From positions 1 through 64,000 of the forward strand of contig JAMWFC010000028.1 of the NCBI GenBank assembly GCA_027475525.1: 64,000 bases of DNA. Reading direction: 5' to 3'. The DNA comes from Macrolepiota albuminosa. Lineage: Eukaryota > Basidiomycota > Agaricomycetes > Agaricales > Agaricaceae. A program made the position numbers and the translations under genes. The notes under the pieces are model-generated. The model saw nothing but the letters and a program-made list of their open reading frames with translations, had not been told where the DNA came from and made no database searches. Positions 11,015 to 23,344 of this stretch are shown here, one piece after another; the stretch's first letter is position 1; each line of letters starts with the position of its first letter.

Positions 11015-13278
11015 TATTTTTCCCAGTTAATACAGTAATAAATAAGTATCATCATCAAAACAACATGTTTTTTTTTTTTTTTTTTTTTTTGTATTTTTCC
11101 CAGTTAATACAGTAATAAATAAGTATCATCATCAAAACAACATGTTGTAATAAGTGTCATCGCATCAAAATAATACATCGATTATATAATCGACCGTATG
11201 GATGAACGGTTTGGCAATAAGTACCTACCAAAGGGAATTATATGTTATTATTATTATTATTTATAATCGACCGTATGGATGAACGGTTTGGCAATAAGTA
11301 CCTACCAAAGGGAATTATATGTTATTATTATTATTATTATTATTATTTTTTTTTTTCTCCCTGAACGCTTGATCAATGATTTATCTAGGTACGATACCTT
11401 TATAAACCGCGGACCAAGAAAGATTAAATACGACATCGACGGATAAGTAGTTATATCACCTCAAACGATACGTGAAGGTAAAAGCAATATTACACGTTTT
11501 AGATTCAATTAGATTGTTTCGCACTCGAAAGAATGTAATAATACGGAATACATGTAGCAAGCACAGAACTCGTGGCTGTACAGCAATAGTATACTCGAAC
11601 GATGCACAGCCACAATAACACGATTGGGATAAATAATTAAATACAGCCGTACGTCTACAATGCTATCTACTTCCGCTACATGGTAGCTAAGGACATATCG
11701 GGTAGGAAACACCTCGGTAGCCACAGCTGAACAGTATAGGCATAACTAAAAGGGTGCAATTGGGGTAGCATCAAAAACCCACTGAAGCAAGCTTGCCACC
11801 ACCGCGAGCGAAATCCACTATTTACATAAAGGAAGAGTTTGAAGGATAAGGCTATTATGATAGAAAGGGCCTGTTAGGATGCGACTAAGCCAGCAAGCGA
11901 GCGTTGGACCCAACCCCTGGTGGCTGTATATCAGTCGAATATACGATTGATACACAGCCACTATATGCATGAAATTACATGCTATTACTATATTGACAAC
12001 AAATAATTAAATATATAATATAAAATGTATGTTCATGATTATAGTGGCTATGCAACGGCCGCATATTCGAATGGTACACAGCCACAACGACAAATAGATC
12101 ATATATTTATTTATTTATTTATTTATTTATTTACGAACGAGTGAATACTTCGGAGGAGGCCGACGTCCTATGCGCCTCTTCACCCGGGTGGCTGCATACC
12201 TGGGACCAAAACAATGTACTGGTTTCAGACAGCAATAACATACTCACGAAGAAATGATATCACACACAGGTGTGATGATACATACAAACCCTAAGATGCC
12301 CTTTCGATTTTATGTAGCCGGCAAGCCACAGAGCTGACTTAAAATGCGTCGGTAAATGAACAATGGTATTATGATCCAATATTATGAATCACTGGATATT
12401 TGTATTAACCCTCTATCTCTCTCTCTCTCCTCTCCTCTCCCCCCCTACCCCCCCATCCCCTCCCCCTCATTCAGTCAAAATATAGTTATGCTCTAACCAA
12501 TCATAATCAGTATCAAAATCGGCATTGGATGTATTATATATTACCTGCGTTGACCCCAGGGCACCTGTACCCAAAATATGGGTCAAGGCGGCCGTGTCTT
12601 GTCGTTGAGGATAGTGAAACCAAAGTCACGCTTGCCGATAATCGGCGGTCTATTCGGCGATCACGTTCCATGCGGATCCGCTGATGCCGAGCACCCGATG
12701 ATCGGCAGTGTATTCGGCGATCACATTCCATGGGGATCCGCTGAATGCCGAGCATCTTAGGATCGACCCTGTATGTGATCGGTGATATATTGTACCATTC
12801 GAGGCTTTGGAACGACACACTGCGCCGAGCATCTTAGGATCGACCCTGTATGTGATCGGTGATATATTGTACCATTCGAGGCTTTGGAACGACACACTGC
12901 GTAGGTCTTACGCAACTGGCAAGGAGTCTAAGTGAGTAATGACATTCCCATCCATCCTTTACGTTCAATTTTTATGACCTTTATATTGTATAAGCGTTGC
13001 ATATGACATTCACAACACATGAAACAGTAAATGACGAAAACGCACTTGAAAAGTGTAGTTAAAAATACATGAACTTTGCAGAGGATTCAAAACTATCTGT
13101 ATGGACACAACGCTCTTATCGTTACTTACGTACAAACTCGGGGTTTATTTTTATTTATTCATCTAAGCGATGTGGCGGTGGCTATGCATTCATAGCGGTA
13201 ATAGAAGTAGAATCTTGATGCCATCATAACGAAAGGGTAGATAAGAAAAACATTTTGACCATCCATCCTTCTTTGACT
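10681..13278. other. Intergenic AT-rich DNA, no gene seen
   Basis: About 2.6 kb with no convincing coding frame. It holds long T runs (10982-11013, 11068-11090), ATT and ATTT simple repeats (11240-11347, 12107-12133), a CT-rich run (12412-12465) and three 77-bp tandem duplications (10991-11144, 11185-11338, 12748-12901). Confidence 0.7.
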
Positions 13279-15410
13279 ATGTTGCGCCACTCTACCCCTA
13301 ACCGTTCGCCTACGCCACCCCAGCCTGGTGATAACTCAACTGCTTCATGGCTACGCTACGAGGAGCGCCGAGAAATATACGAGCGCCGTCTAGACGAGCA
13401 GCGGATAGCAGCCCTTTTCCAGCAGCGTAAGTAGTTTTCCGGCATGTCTGCGTACTCACCAGGCACGCCCTCCTCCCCCCCAGAGATGGCAGGCCGGTCT
13501 ATGGGATCAAGTTCATTGACACTGACATCCGACCCATTGGCACCAGAGAGGAGCACGCAGACAGCCGGTCCGAGCAGCTCAGTCCAATCAGCACCTGCTG
13601 CGAGCTCGTCGACGCATACTGAACAGCCTGTTCTCAGGCCCGGTCAGGTACGGCGAGTCCCGGCAACAAAGCGGATCCCTCAAGCCGATGTGACACCGGA
13701 GCAATTTGCCGCGGCCCAAAACCGGCACCGTGGCCCTCCCACCCTCAAGTGGTGTCAGAACAAGGGTCCTGTGAGTGTTCTCCTGGCCCGGTCGCGCGTC
13801 CAAACCATCACCAGTGCTCGTTATGCTCACGTCAAGGTGAACCATGCAAATTCGAGGCACCAGTGGCAAAATCTCGCAGGGATAATTCCGTGTGTGTTTC
13901 CTGTCGAGCCCGGCACGAGCGATGCTCCGTGGCTCAGGCATGGAAGGCATCTTGCATGAGCAAAGAACAGGGGTGGGACATGACCTGGGTGCTGAGCCAG
14001 TTGGCTAGTGCATCCAGATCGAGGGCCGAGGAGTCGGGTGGGGCACAGGCTGGGAGTTCATCGAGAGGAAGGAAGGCGAAGGCATCGACTACACAGCAGG
14101 ATAAGGGGAAGCGCAGAGCTTCACCTGCGTTGACGGAGGAAGCGCCGACGGCTCGGCATGATAAAGGAAAGCGCAGAGCATCGCCGGAGCCGTACTTCGG
14201 GGAGGCAAGGAATTCGGGTTCAATATTATTTAATCGCGCGCGCGGATACGCGAATACAAAGTCATCGAGTGCGGGTAATGTGCCCAGGTCAAAGGGCGAG
14301 GAGTCAAGTGGATCGCGGCTTGAGGGTTCATCGAAGGATGTGGGGTCGGTTGAGGTGCAGACTGAGGGTTCGTCGCAAGGAGGAAGGGTGGAAGCGTCGT
14401 CTCCGCAACAGGACAAAGGGAAGCGCCGAGCTTCGACCGAGTCGGTGGAGATAATAGGGTACAAGCGTGCGCGGAGGTCCCCAAGCTTGGACATGTCGGA
14501 TATCCGTGAAATCCCCCCGATACCTGCCCAATCGTCTATTGATGAGGAAACGCGCCAGCAGTTGCAAGAGGCCATGGCAAATGGGTACCGGGTAACATTA
14601 CAGCTGCACCACACGCGAGAGGATCTTCAGCGGGAACGACGCGCTCAGGAGGCCATGCGGGAAGAGAGGAATGCGGCTATTCGTGACAGGGACAGAGCAT
14701 TTGGAGACAGGGATGCCGCTTTAGTGGCACGCGTGGCTATCGAAGACGAGTTGGCTGGGTTGCGAGCGCGAGTAGAGAATATCGAGAATCGAGGGTCGGA
14801 CAATGCGGCACCCGGGGCGTCGGAGATAGAGGAGGTACAACAGGCGATACGGCGAGTGGAGGCGGCACAGCCACGGATTTTAAGGAGGAGGAACTGGCTG
14901 TTGAACGCGTTGGCGTCGTCCCATGAAGATGTTATGCGTAAGTGACCCTATGTCCCATACCATATACCTGATACATCTTCACGCCCAGGAATGGTGCGCG
15001 AGTACCGACTGTTATTGGACGGTAGTTCCTCGGTGTTCGCCCTCATCCAGCAAGGGCTGCCCCAGCAGATCCCACCAGAGATTACGCAAGGAATCGATCA
15101 GTTGGGAGGTCTGTTAGCAGCGCACCGACGCAGGAATGCAGTGACACCGGGAACTTGGATGGAAGTGGCAGCGGACGCTGGCCAGCCCATGCCAACATGG
15201 AATGAAATAGTCGTGATGTTGGTATCGACTTTAGAAGAAGAAATGACAACAGCGGAGGCGGGTGAAGCCGCAGTGATGGCAGCAATGACGGGAAGAGTGG
15301 CAACAGCGGAGATGGTTGAAGCGGCGATGGTCGAAGCGGAAGCAGCAGCGACGACGACCGTGGGAGAGACGGAGGAGGAAGATGAGGTTGGGAGGAGGCC
15401 CCTGTCGTAA
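13279..15410 (+). CDS. Zn2Cys6-like coiled-coil protein, free-standing homologue of the transposon antisense gene
   Basis: Four exons: 13279-13426, 13463-13770, 13815-14937 and 14989-15410. The introns are 36, 44 and 51 bp with GTAAGT/GTGAGT donors; all phases agree and give about 666 residues ending in TAA. Features in order: RSPTPPQ N-terminus; a Ser/Pro-rich region; WCQNKGP; the cluster CSLCSRQGEPC...CVSCRARHERC with spacing CX2CX6CX15CX2CX6C; three or more KGKRRASP-type basic repeats; a long Arg/Glu coiled coil (about 14520-14870); then the REYRLLLDG...AHRRRN...MPTW domain and a low-complexity Ala/Glu tail. The cluster spacing fits Zn(II)2Cys6 regulators, though the usual basic first loop is missing. 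No LTRs or pol are seen around it. It may be a host gene or a relic of another transposon copy. Function is not known. Confidence 0.8.
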
Positions 15411-16075
15411 TTTCTTGCTCGCAACCCTAAATATTGTACATTGTATATGTCGTACTGTATATGGTATATGGTTGAACGTTGTATATAGCGTACTACAGAT
15501 GTAGATAGTGTACTATATATGTAGATAGTGTACTACATTGGACTAACGGGCTATACATCAGGACGGTGTGACACCGACAATGTTTCATTGTGGACGTTGT
15601 AAGTGATCGGATGACTTGGACATGCTAATAATCAATTGTATTTAACAAGCCTACGGTATCACAATCAGAAAATTGAAGTATTAAACAGTGTAGGGGAATA
15701 ACAAATCATGATACTATGATACCGATTAAGGTGTTTCGGTAATCCTTTTACCTACTGGCAATAAAGCTCAGTTAGCTGAACGTTGACGATCCAGGTTGGC
15801 ATAAAGACATCATATACGAAAATATGAACGGCTGACTAGTAGTAAGCACGAATGGCACCCGATTGTGTTTTCTTACCTAGGGAGGAGGACGTCGAAGTGA
15901 AAGTTCCCTACGGAACCCAGTCTCACTTGCGCCTCCTCTCCTAGGCTAGCTCACGTGATTGTCGCGATTCATCAGGCCCTTACATTGGTCTTCTGAAAAC
16001 TGGCGGTTTAACGTCAATAAAAAAAAAAATAAAAAAAAATAAAAAAAAATAAAAAAAAATAAAATATAAAAAAAA

Positions 16076-16108
<33 letters not shown>

Positions 16109-18060
16109 AAAAATGTGAAAAGGTAAACTGTTATGCCATTTCCAATGTATCAATTTCCAATAGAAAAAAGTCTTCAGACAGAGGAAATTTGCCGGTTTCT
16201 ATTGTAAAACCTAGCTACGAAACAGGCAACAGGTTTCTTTGCCCTTTTTTTGATAAGAAACAAATTATGGCCTCAGTAGTGAAGTATTAATGTAATTATT
16301 AGCTGCACCGATACAAATGATTAATAAAGGGTCTTCTACTATTATTACGAAACCGTTCCACTAAAGACGTTTAATCTATAAGAGCTTTACTGACAATAGA
16401 GCAAAGACGACGTACCATTCAATGTTCCTCATGAGAATTGCGCCTAAGGCTCCAATGACGGTGGACACCGAACACCGCATAAACCCAGCAGCGTGTGTTT
16501 AGTCTTGACGTCCAGCTACGGGTATAGAATGTATATATAGATATTCTACTAACTACAATAAAAATAACTAGAAACAGAACGTTTAGTACGAGTGTTTCGA
16601 TATGCATAAAGCGAACATACCTCTAGTCGAGCATGAAAATATTGGCCTTTATGCCCAGATCTACTTGATGAGGTATCGTTACGTTGCTGCACTGTGCATA
16701 ACATTAAGCAAGTTCGATCTGAGCGGGTCTAATGTGATACAGCACATCTGAATACCTCTCCGTCACCTGGAGAATCCCCTGACAAGACATGGCGCGCATC
16801 TTGATACCAGAGGGGCGATGGGAGGATGTGTGAGGGTGCCACAATAGGATATCGCGGTAGTGCTCCATGTGGTAGTAAATTGAGGATGAAAGAACGGGTT
16901 GGGTGTCTTTGACCGTATGTCTTGCTAGTGCAAACAACAAAACCCCAGTCCGTAACAGCATTTGAAAATGCTGAAGTCCGTAACATCATTATACGAGCAT
17001 CCCGGGAGCACTATAGATTATGGCTCGTCGACGCACAACGGCCGCTTAAACAGCGAATGTCTCGCTGGTAAGGGTCGTAGCGTGCCGAGTCGTCTCTGCC
17101 ATCATACTTAGAGGGAGGAGCACCACCAAGGGGCACACAAGGGAGCGGATAAAGACATAAAGGAAAAAATAGTGGGACGACGTAGAGAAGCTCGGATTGG
17201 AGAAGACATCAAATCGAGTAGTACGCGCCTTGGTTTTGGGAAACGAAGCATATAAATACCTCTGCTTAGGCGAGGAGATACTTAGAATCATGATGTCAAT
17301 GATACGGTGGCGGCGACCTGTATTCGTCACGAACACATCAATAAGGGATATAGAAACAGCGACGGTGAACGACCACGAGAAAACGCATACGATTCGGAGT
17401 AGAGTCTGAAGTAAGTAGGGAGGGAATCCAAATAACTGTCGGAAGAGTCTGAATAAGAATATTTAACTTTGAGCATAGCCCGTTGTTGCTCCATGTTAAG
17501 CCGCGGCGCATTAATAATCGGTCGTAATGACGGCTTGTCGCATGGCAGACTGTCGAAATCAGTAAGTGCCATGATCTAGTAAATCAATGATTTGTTGTCA
17601 TATATCTATTGCGCTGGATAACAGACCTCTCAAGTGACAATAGGTGTTCATTAGATAGTGGCGATATGCCGAATCTTTCGGGGGGTATATCAGCACTGGT
17701 ATTCAGGGATCGCTCTCCACAGAAGGCAGCCAAGGAAATAAGTCATAATGCATGTGTCTGCTCCGATATATGGTTTTCGCGTGGCGGCTATTATCTGCGA
17801 TCTAATATCGTGTCCTGTCATGCCTGTACCAGGCAGGACATAGAAATACTCACAATTAGTCATCGAAATAGGCCTATTTTTCAGAGACCGCTTGATCTAT
17901 GGGTCGACTGGACATCCAATACATCTGGCAAGGAAAGAACGTCAGCCAAATAAAATTGGAACATTATGGACCGAGTGGGTGTAGAGAATGTGTTAAAACA
18001 GACCCAACCGTGGCTACATCCTGGCGTATGTAGATATCAAATATTAACATAGTAAAGCTA
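15411..18060. other. Intergenic DNA, simple repeats, no gene recognised
   Basis: No frame here has recognisable domains. An A-rich TAAAAAAAAA/AAT tract lies at 16018-16114. An open frame at 17609-17953 (+, 114 codons) has no recognisable motif and is not called. Overall composition is AT-rich, like the spacer at 10.7-13.2 kb. Confidence 0.6.
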
Positions 18061-18079
18061 CGGAACAAATGACGTTAAA

Positions 18080-18990
18080 AAGGGAAGACACTATTCCCAC
18101 ACATATATGTAACCGTACTAGTATCACATGACGTTAAAAAGTGAATATATTATTCCCACGCATCTCTGTAACCCCACACATATATGTAACCGTACTAGTA
18201 TCACATGACGTTAAAAAGTGAATATATTATTCCCACGCATCTCTGTAACTGTACAGACGTACAGTAGTATCACATGACATTAAAAAATGAAGACATTACT
18301 CCCACGCGTACATAGTCTACTGCTGACTAAGTAACCGTACAGACGAACGGTAGTATCACATGACATTAAAAATCGAAGACATTATTCCCACGCGTCTCTG
18401 TAACCGTACAGACGAACGGTAGTATCACATGACGTTAAAAATCGAAGACATTATTCCCACGCATTTCTGTAACCGTACAGACGTACGGTAGTATCACATG
18501 ACGTTAAAAAATGAAGACATTACTCCCACGCGTACATGGTCTACTGCTGACTAAGTAACCGTACAGACGAACGGTAGTATCACATGACGTTAAAAATCGA
18601 AGACATTATTCCCACGCATCTCTGTAACCGTGTAACCGTACAGACGAACGGTAGTATCACATGACGTTAAAAATCGAAGACATTATTCCCACGCATCTCT
18701 GTAACCGTGTTAAAAAGTGAAGACATTACTCCCACGCGTACATAGTTCACTACTGCTGACTAAGTAACCGTACAGACGAACGGTAGTATCACATGACGTT
18801 AAAAATCGAAGACATTATTCCCACGCTTACCNNNNNNNNNNNNNNNNNNNNNNNNNNNNNNNNNNNNNNNNNNNNNNNNNNNNNNNNNNNNNNNNNNNNN
18901 NNNNNNNNNNNNNNNNNNNNNNNNNNNNNNNGCAAAAATCGAAGACATTTTTCCCACACATAGTCCGCTGCACAGAAAAACCTCGATCTA
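18080..18990. repeat. Minisatellite with 69- and 86-bp units
   Basis: The core GTAGTATCACATGACGTTAA recurs at intervals of 69 or 86 bp. The longer unit carries an extra ACATAGTCTACTGCTGACTA-type segment. Each unit includes ACCGTACAGACGAACGGT or the variant with GTACGGT, whose arms ACCGTAC/GTACGGT can pair. Two intervals of exactly 77 bp (18100/18177, 18555/18632) probably come from assembly. The array is cut by an N gap at 18832-18931. Confidence 0.85.
18832..18931. other. Assembly gap (100 N)
   Basis: Exactly 100 N inside the minisatellite, so the true array length is unknown. Confidence 0.99.
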
Positions 18991-19581
18991 TTCTAGATCT
19001 CGGAATGGTTGAGCCACTGATATCAACTGAATTTGCTATGGCACACAAAGCTATGATAACATACATTACACGTACAGTCACAGTTGCCCCCAACGTTGTG
19101 ACTTGGACTGTGACTACTTCGCTCGTTCATGAGACTACTGTGTCCACTGTCCCTCATATAGAATCAGTTGTGCATCAGCCAGTTGAGAAAACATCAACCA
19201 GCAGCACTGCCAGAAGTGAAGGCTCTGATGCCTTGGAGGCCGTGGGAGTTCATCTCATACCAGTTTTATTGTAATTTTCGGAATACAAGATATTTGTGTC
19301 CCAAGCTTCCGTGTTCCAAGATGCTTGACATACCTCTTTCCTCTCCAATTTTATATCATTTCAGACTCTGCTTGGAAACAGTGTATATGGAATATGCCTT
19401 GCGAGCTGTGCCCTGATGCACCAGACAAACAGGGTGTGAAGCGCAGCGTTTTTTATGGGGTGATCATAATCTCCCAAATTGTTATGCAAGATCAATGATC
19501 TCACGTGTGTTTGATGTCTGAAGAAATTGTTTTCTGCGCCTTGTCCTTTGTCCCCCCATCCAATCTCATTCTCCCTCAATT

Positions 19582-22500
19582 ATGAAATATGCAGACGACA
19601 ATGACAAGAAGCTCATTTTATGCCAGTGTACCTTTGCACAGTGTAAGGAAGAGATGATCTCAGACACTCAACGAGGGCATTTTGTTAACCTTTGCACTTA
19701 TAAAAAACATCAATCAAACAATAATACTGAGAAGATTTGATCGATGGTATCCACTAATCAGGTGGCTCAGGCAGCTCATGATGCTGAATTGTCAAGAGCA
19801 ATTGATAATCTCCCAATTGGCAACCTCAATTTGCACCTTGCTGCGATACAGCCATCGATTGCTGCTCCTGCACTAGACTCTCATTTTACTAGAATGAAAA
19901 AATTGGTTTTTCTACTTCATGAAATTGAGAATGGTCTCAAAACTCTGCATTGAGATATCAAGGCTGTTGGGAATGCCCCGACTGGAGCCAGCGACATTAA
20001 GCTGGCAGGCAATATCAAGGAACTAGGCAACCTCAAACAAGCTCTGGCAGAGGAATCAGCCAAGCTTCTTCCAATGGCAATGTCAAAGATTCTGGCTGTG
20101 GTCAAAGCGGGATATGGTCCACAGCCTTTTCGAAGTCATGATGCAGACATGGCAAGATGCCTTGGCGAGACGTATTGCTCAGGAGGATGCTTTAGCTGGG
20201 AGTAAGTTCAACACCGGTCAGTACCAGCAGATTCATGTGTTTCCTGATTATTGACAGATTATTGACAATTCCTCATAGGGGCACATTTCTTGCCCAGTCT
20301 TGTTGGAGTGGCAGCGTTTCTACAGGTGGTGATACTCATGGTTGCTGTTTGCCACATCACTTTCCACCTTTCTCGTCGAGGCACATACTGGTTATTCCAA
20401 ATGTGCGAAAAGCTTTTGGACATTGTCATGGAAGCTCTCCCTCATGCATTGACCACTCTGGGTTTGCACTTTTACAAAATGTTCCCTCATGACATTCGTG
20501 TTGCAATCAAGACTTTGCACCTGGAAGAGAAATCTGAGGTATATGCAGCCTGCCTAGCATGTCACTTGATTTACAGAGCAATCAAAGGCAAGAGTGGCGA
20601 AGATGATGGAAAGGATATATATGATGATATTCCAGTGTATCCAGAGTTGTAGTGCCAGGCATCATGGCAAGAAGTGTAAGGAGCTGCTTGTTTGCCCAAA
20701 ATCTGTTGGGCAACTGAATATCACTATATATGTCCCCATATGGCCCTATGTTCTTTTTGACTTCAAAGATTGGTTTGCAGGTTTACTGTCCCAACATGGT
20801 TATGAGAAAAAGATGGACCAAGCTTGGGAGAAGATGCGCGCTTCTGAAGGTGGGAAAATAACAGATATTTTTCAGGGCTGTGCAATTCGGGAGTTTATGG
20901 GGCCCAATGGCAAAACTCACTTTAGTCTCTCTGGCAACACAAATGCTGGTCATTATCTATTTTTGATTGGAGTGGATTTTTTCAATCCGCTGGGCAATAA
21001 GCAAGCTGGAAAGAAGATCTCTGTTGAAATGATTTCCGTTGCACGTCTTGTTCTACCTATAGAAGAATGGCACAAGCCTGAGAATCTCTACGTTCAGTTG
21101 ATTCCTGGTCTGCACGAGCCTTCTGTGGAGGTGGATGGTATCAACTCCTACCTGAAACCAATTGTCAACGCCTTCCTTGCATTTTGGGAAGGTGTTTGGT
21201 TTAGCCAGACTGCAGACCATCTCTATGGGCGATTGATTTTTTGTGCCATTATCCTCATTATCTGCGACCTCCTGATAGCATGGAAAGTTAGAGGCTTTAC
21301 TGCAATCAACCATAAATTGTTCTGTTCCCGATGCAAATGCTGCAGGTCTTTTCATTCCTACAATAATTTTGAACACAACGTTTGGGTTCTGCGTATCGAT
21401 GCTGACTATAGGCAAAAGGCAGAGAAATACATATCTGCTCCCTCTAAAGAAATTGGTAGAAAAATATGGTATACAATGGACTGAACTTCTCAGGTTGCCC
21501 TATTACAAGCCATCATCCTATCTCGTCATTAATCCCATGCATAACTTCTTTCTCGGTCTCATTAAGGAGCATTTTTGGAGCATTCTTGGTTACAACCCCA
21601 AAGGTAAAAAGAGTCGATGGAAAGAAGTTGTTTCACATAAAGCATTAATTGTAAAGATACCATTCACTTTTGATAACCCTGAGCCACAGGCAAAATTGTC
21701 TATGAAAGCTGCATGGTCACTCCTTCATTGGCTATTGGAACATATGGAATTCAGCGACAAGGATACTGCATTTGAAAGTGCGGTGAAAAAATGGGCTAAA
21801 CTTGCTTTACTGGCCTTGGTTTACATTGCCAGAGGTCTTCAATGTGAAATGCAATTTGGCGCAAAGCGACTTACAAGAGAGGAGTACTCATGAGCTATCG
21901 TAACTTGGGCACATGCTGACATTTTTCTTATTAAATGCAACTAACATTCTTTCGCAGAGAATGAAACAAGTCAAAACCAACACATATATAGAACCTGGAA
22001 ATGTGTTAACAGACAAAGAGATACATAGCATCAGAGATGATATGGATTATATCGTAAAGCCCTCCTGGGTAACTTCAGTTCCTCTTCTGTCAGGATCAAA
22101 GCCCAAGGCTGATGAATGGTGCACACTCGGTTGCTTAAATTTGCCAATCTTCTTGGTTTGGAAATGGTCAGATACCGAACACATGGAATTGCTGCATCTT
22201 ACCATGCTACTCATGACCGCAATTACCTTGGCAACCTCTCAAGTCACCAGTGAAGCACACTCCATACTATACATAAATCGCATGGTTGAATATCGGCGAG
22301 AACTCCAGAGAATATTTCCATTCTATGAGTATATTCCTAATCACCACATGGCTTTTCACATTTCAGAGTTCATAAAGCTCTATGGTCCTGTCCATGGATG
22401 GTGGGCCTTCCCATTTGAACATGTGATCGGTCAGTTGCGATGGATTTCAACCAATTATAAGAAATGTAAATCCTCTGCCTATTCTAGGTTGAGCTGATTC

Positions 22501-23107
22501 TGACTTGAGAAAACTAAATGAATATAAAGAAACGATACTTCAATCCTGGCATAAAGCTGCCAACTTGAGAGGCCTATTTTTCAAGGAAAGTTGTCTGCAG
22601 GTTGTGAAGGAGTGCCTCGAATTCTTTCAAGTTCTAGTTTGACCTCAAGCTCGTGGCATACTTGCAACTGAGCATGATGACGCAGCTATTTTTCAGGATT
22701 TGGAAAATGAGGTCCAGTCTTTCAATGAGGATTTAGGCATCAAAGGGAAAACTGCTTCCATCTCCCTTGAAAGTATAGATGCAATCAAACATGCTGACCT
22801 GCATGCACTCGTCCCATCAGATGCAATCACACAATCTCAAGTTTGGCACCATGGTCTATCTTTCACAACTCAGATGAGGCACCGTGGCAACAGCTCTGTA
22901 ACATTACATGGTACACCTGCTCCATTTACCATTAAACAGATCATCAAGTTTTCCAAAGTGTCTCAAGAGAGTAGGCATTTACAAGGAGTCTGGATTGTCA
23001 GGGTACATCATCAGCCATCTGATATCCCCCACGACCTGTACCAGGAGTATCCTGAGCTTGGAGCAAGCATCTGGAGCACTCAGACTGTAACTGAGGTTAC
23101 AGGCTAA
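19582..23107 (+). pseudogene. CACTA (Tnp2-type) DNA transposase, decayed
   Basis: The first part has a Cys/His segment (CQCTFAQCKEE...H...H) as often found at the start of basidiomycete Tnp2 transposases. The middle part (20650-21350) is the recognisable core: IPVYPEL, DFKDWFAGLL, GVDFFNPLGNKQAGK, PGLHEPS, ICDLLIAWKVRGF and LFCSRC. The later part has NPMHNFFLGLIKEHF (near 21530), PSWVTSVP (near 22060), PNHHMAFHISEF (near 22340) and GPVHGWWAFPFEH (near 22380). A C-terminal tail follows to 23107. The frame changes at about 20290-20600, 21400 and 21900, and stops such as 19738 and 19951 break it. Some breaks may be introns, but several are not. CACTA termini were not found, so element ends are unknown. 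Confidence 0.78.
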
Positions 23108-23344
23108 AACTGTCTTGTGTGGATCATACAGTGCTAAATCAGACTGCAGTATCGGATTTGACTAGAACTAGAGTGAATACAAGATGTTAATCTTATGTAA
23201 TACTCTACTGAATGATTATAGTGTCGCTGACACTGGCAATAAGTGTGACTCTGTTACATATATTAAAAAAAAAAAAAAAAATAGGGTGACCCCTTCTCCG
23301 GGTCCGCTGTATCTACATGCGACTACAACAAAAATATCATGGGT
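23108..23344. other. Short spacer between convergent genes
   Basis: Contains an A-run at 23263-23281. No gene seen. Confidence 0.6.

Noticed and set aside
10681..13278. CRISPR-like or RNA gene arrays
   Set aside because: The repeats here are 77-bp pairs of assembly type or simple A/T runs; no tRNA or rRNA fold was recognised.
17609..17953. 114-codon plus-strand frame
   Set aside because: No motif, no splice or promoter context; left uncalled.
18100..18708. 77-bp units as true minisatellite units
   Set aside because: Native spacing is 69 or 86; the 77 value matches the artefact seen in unrelated sequence.
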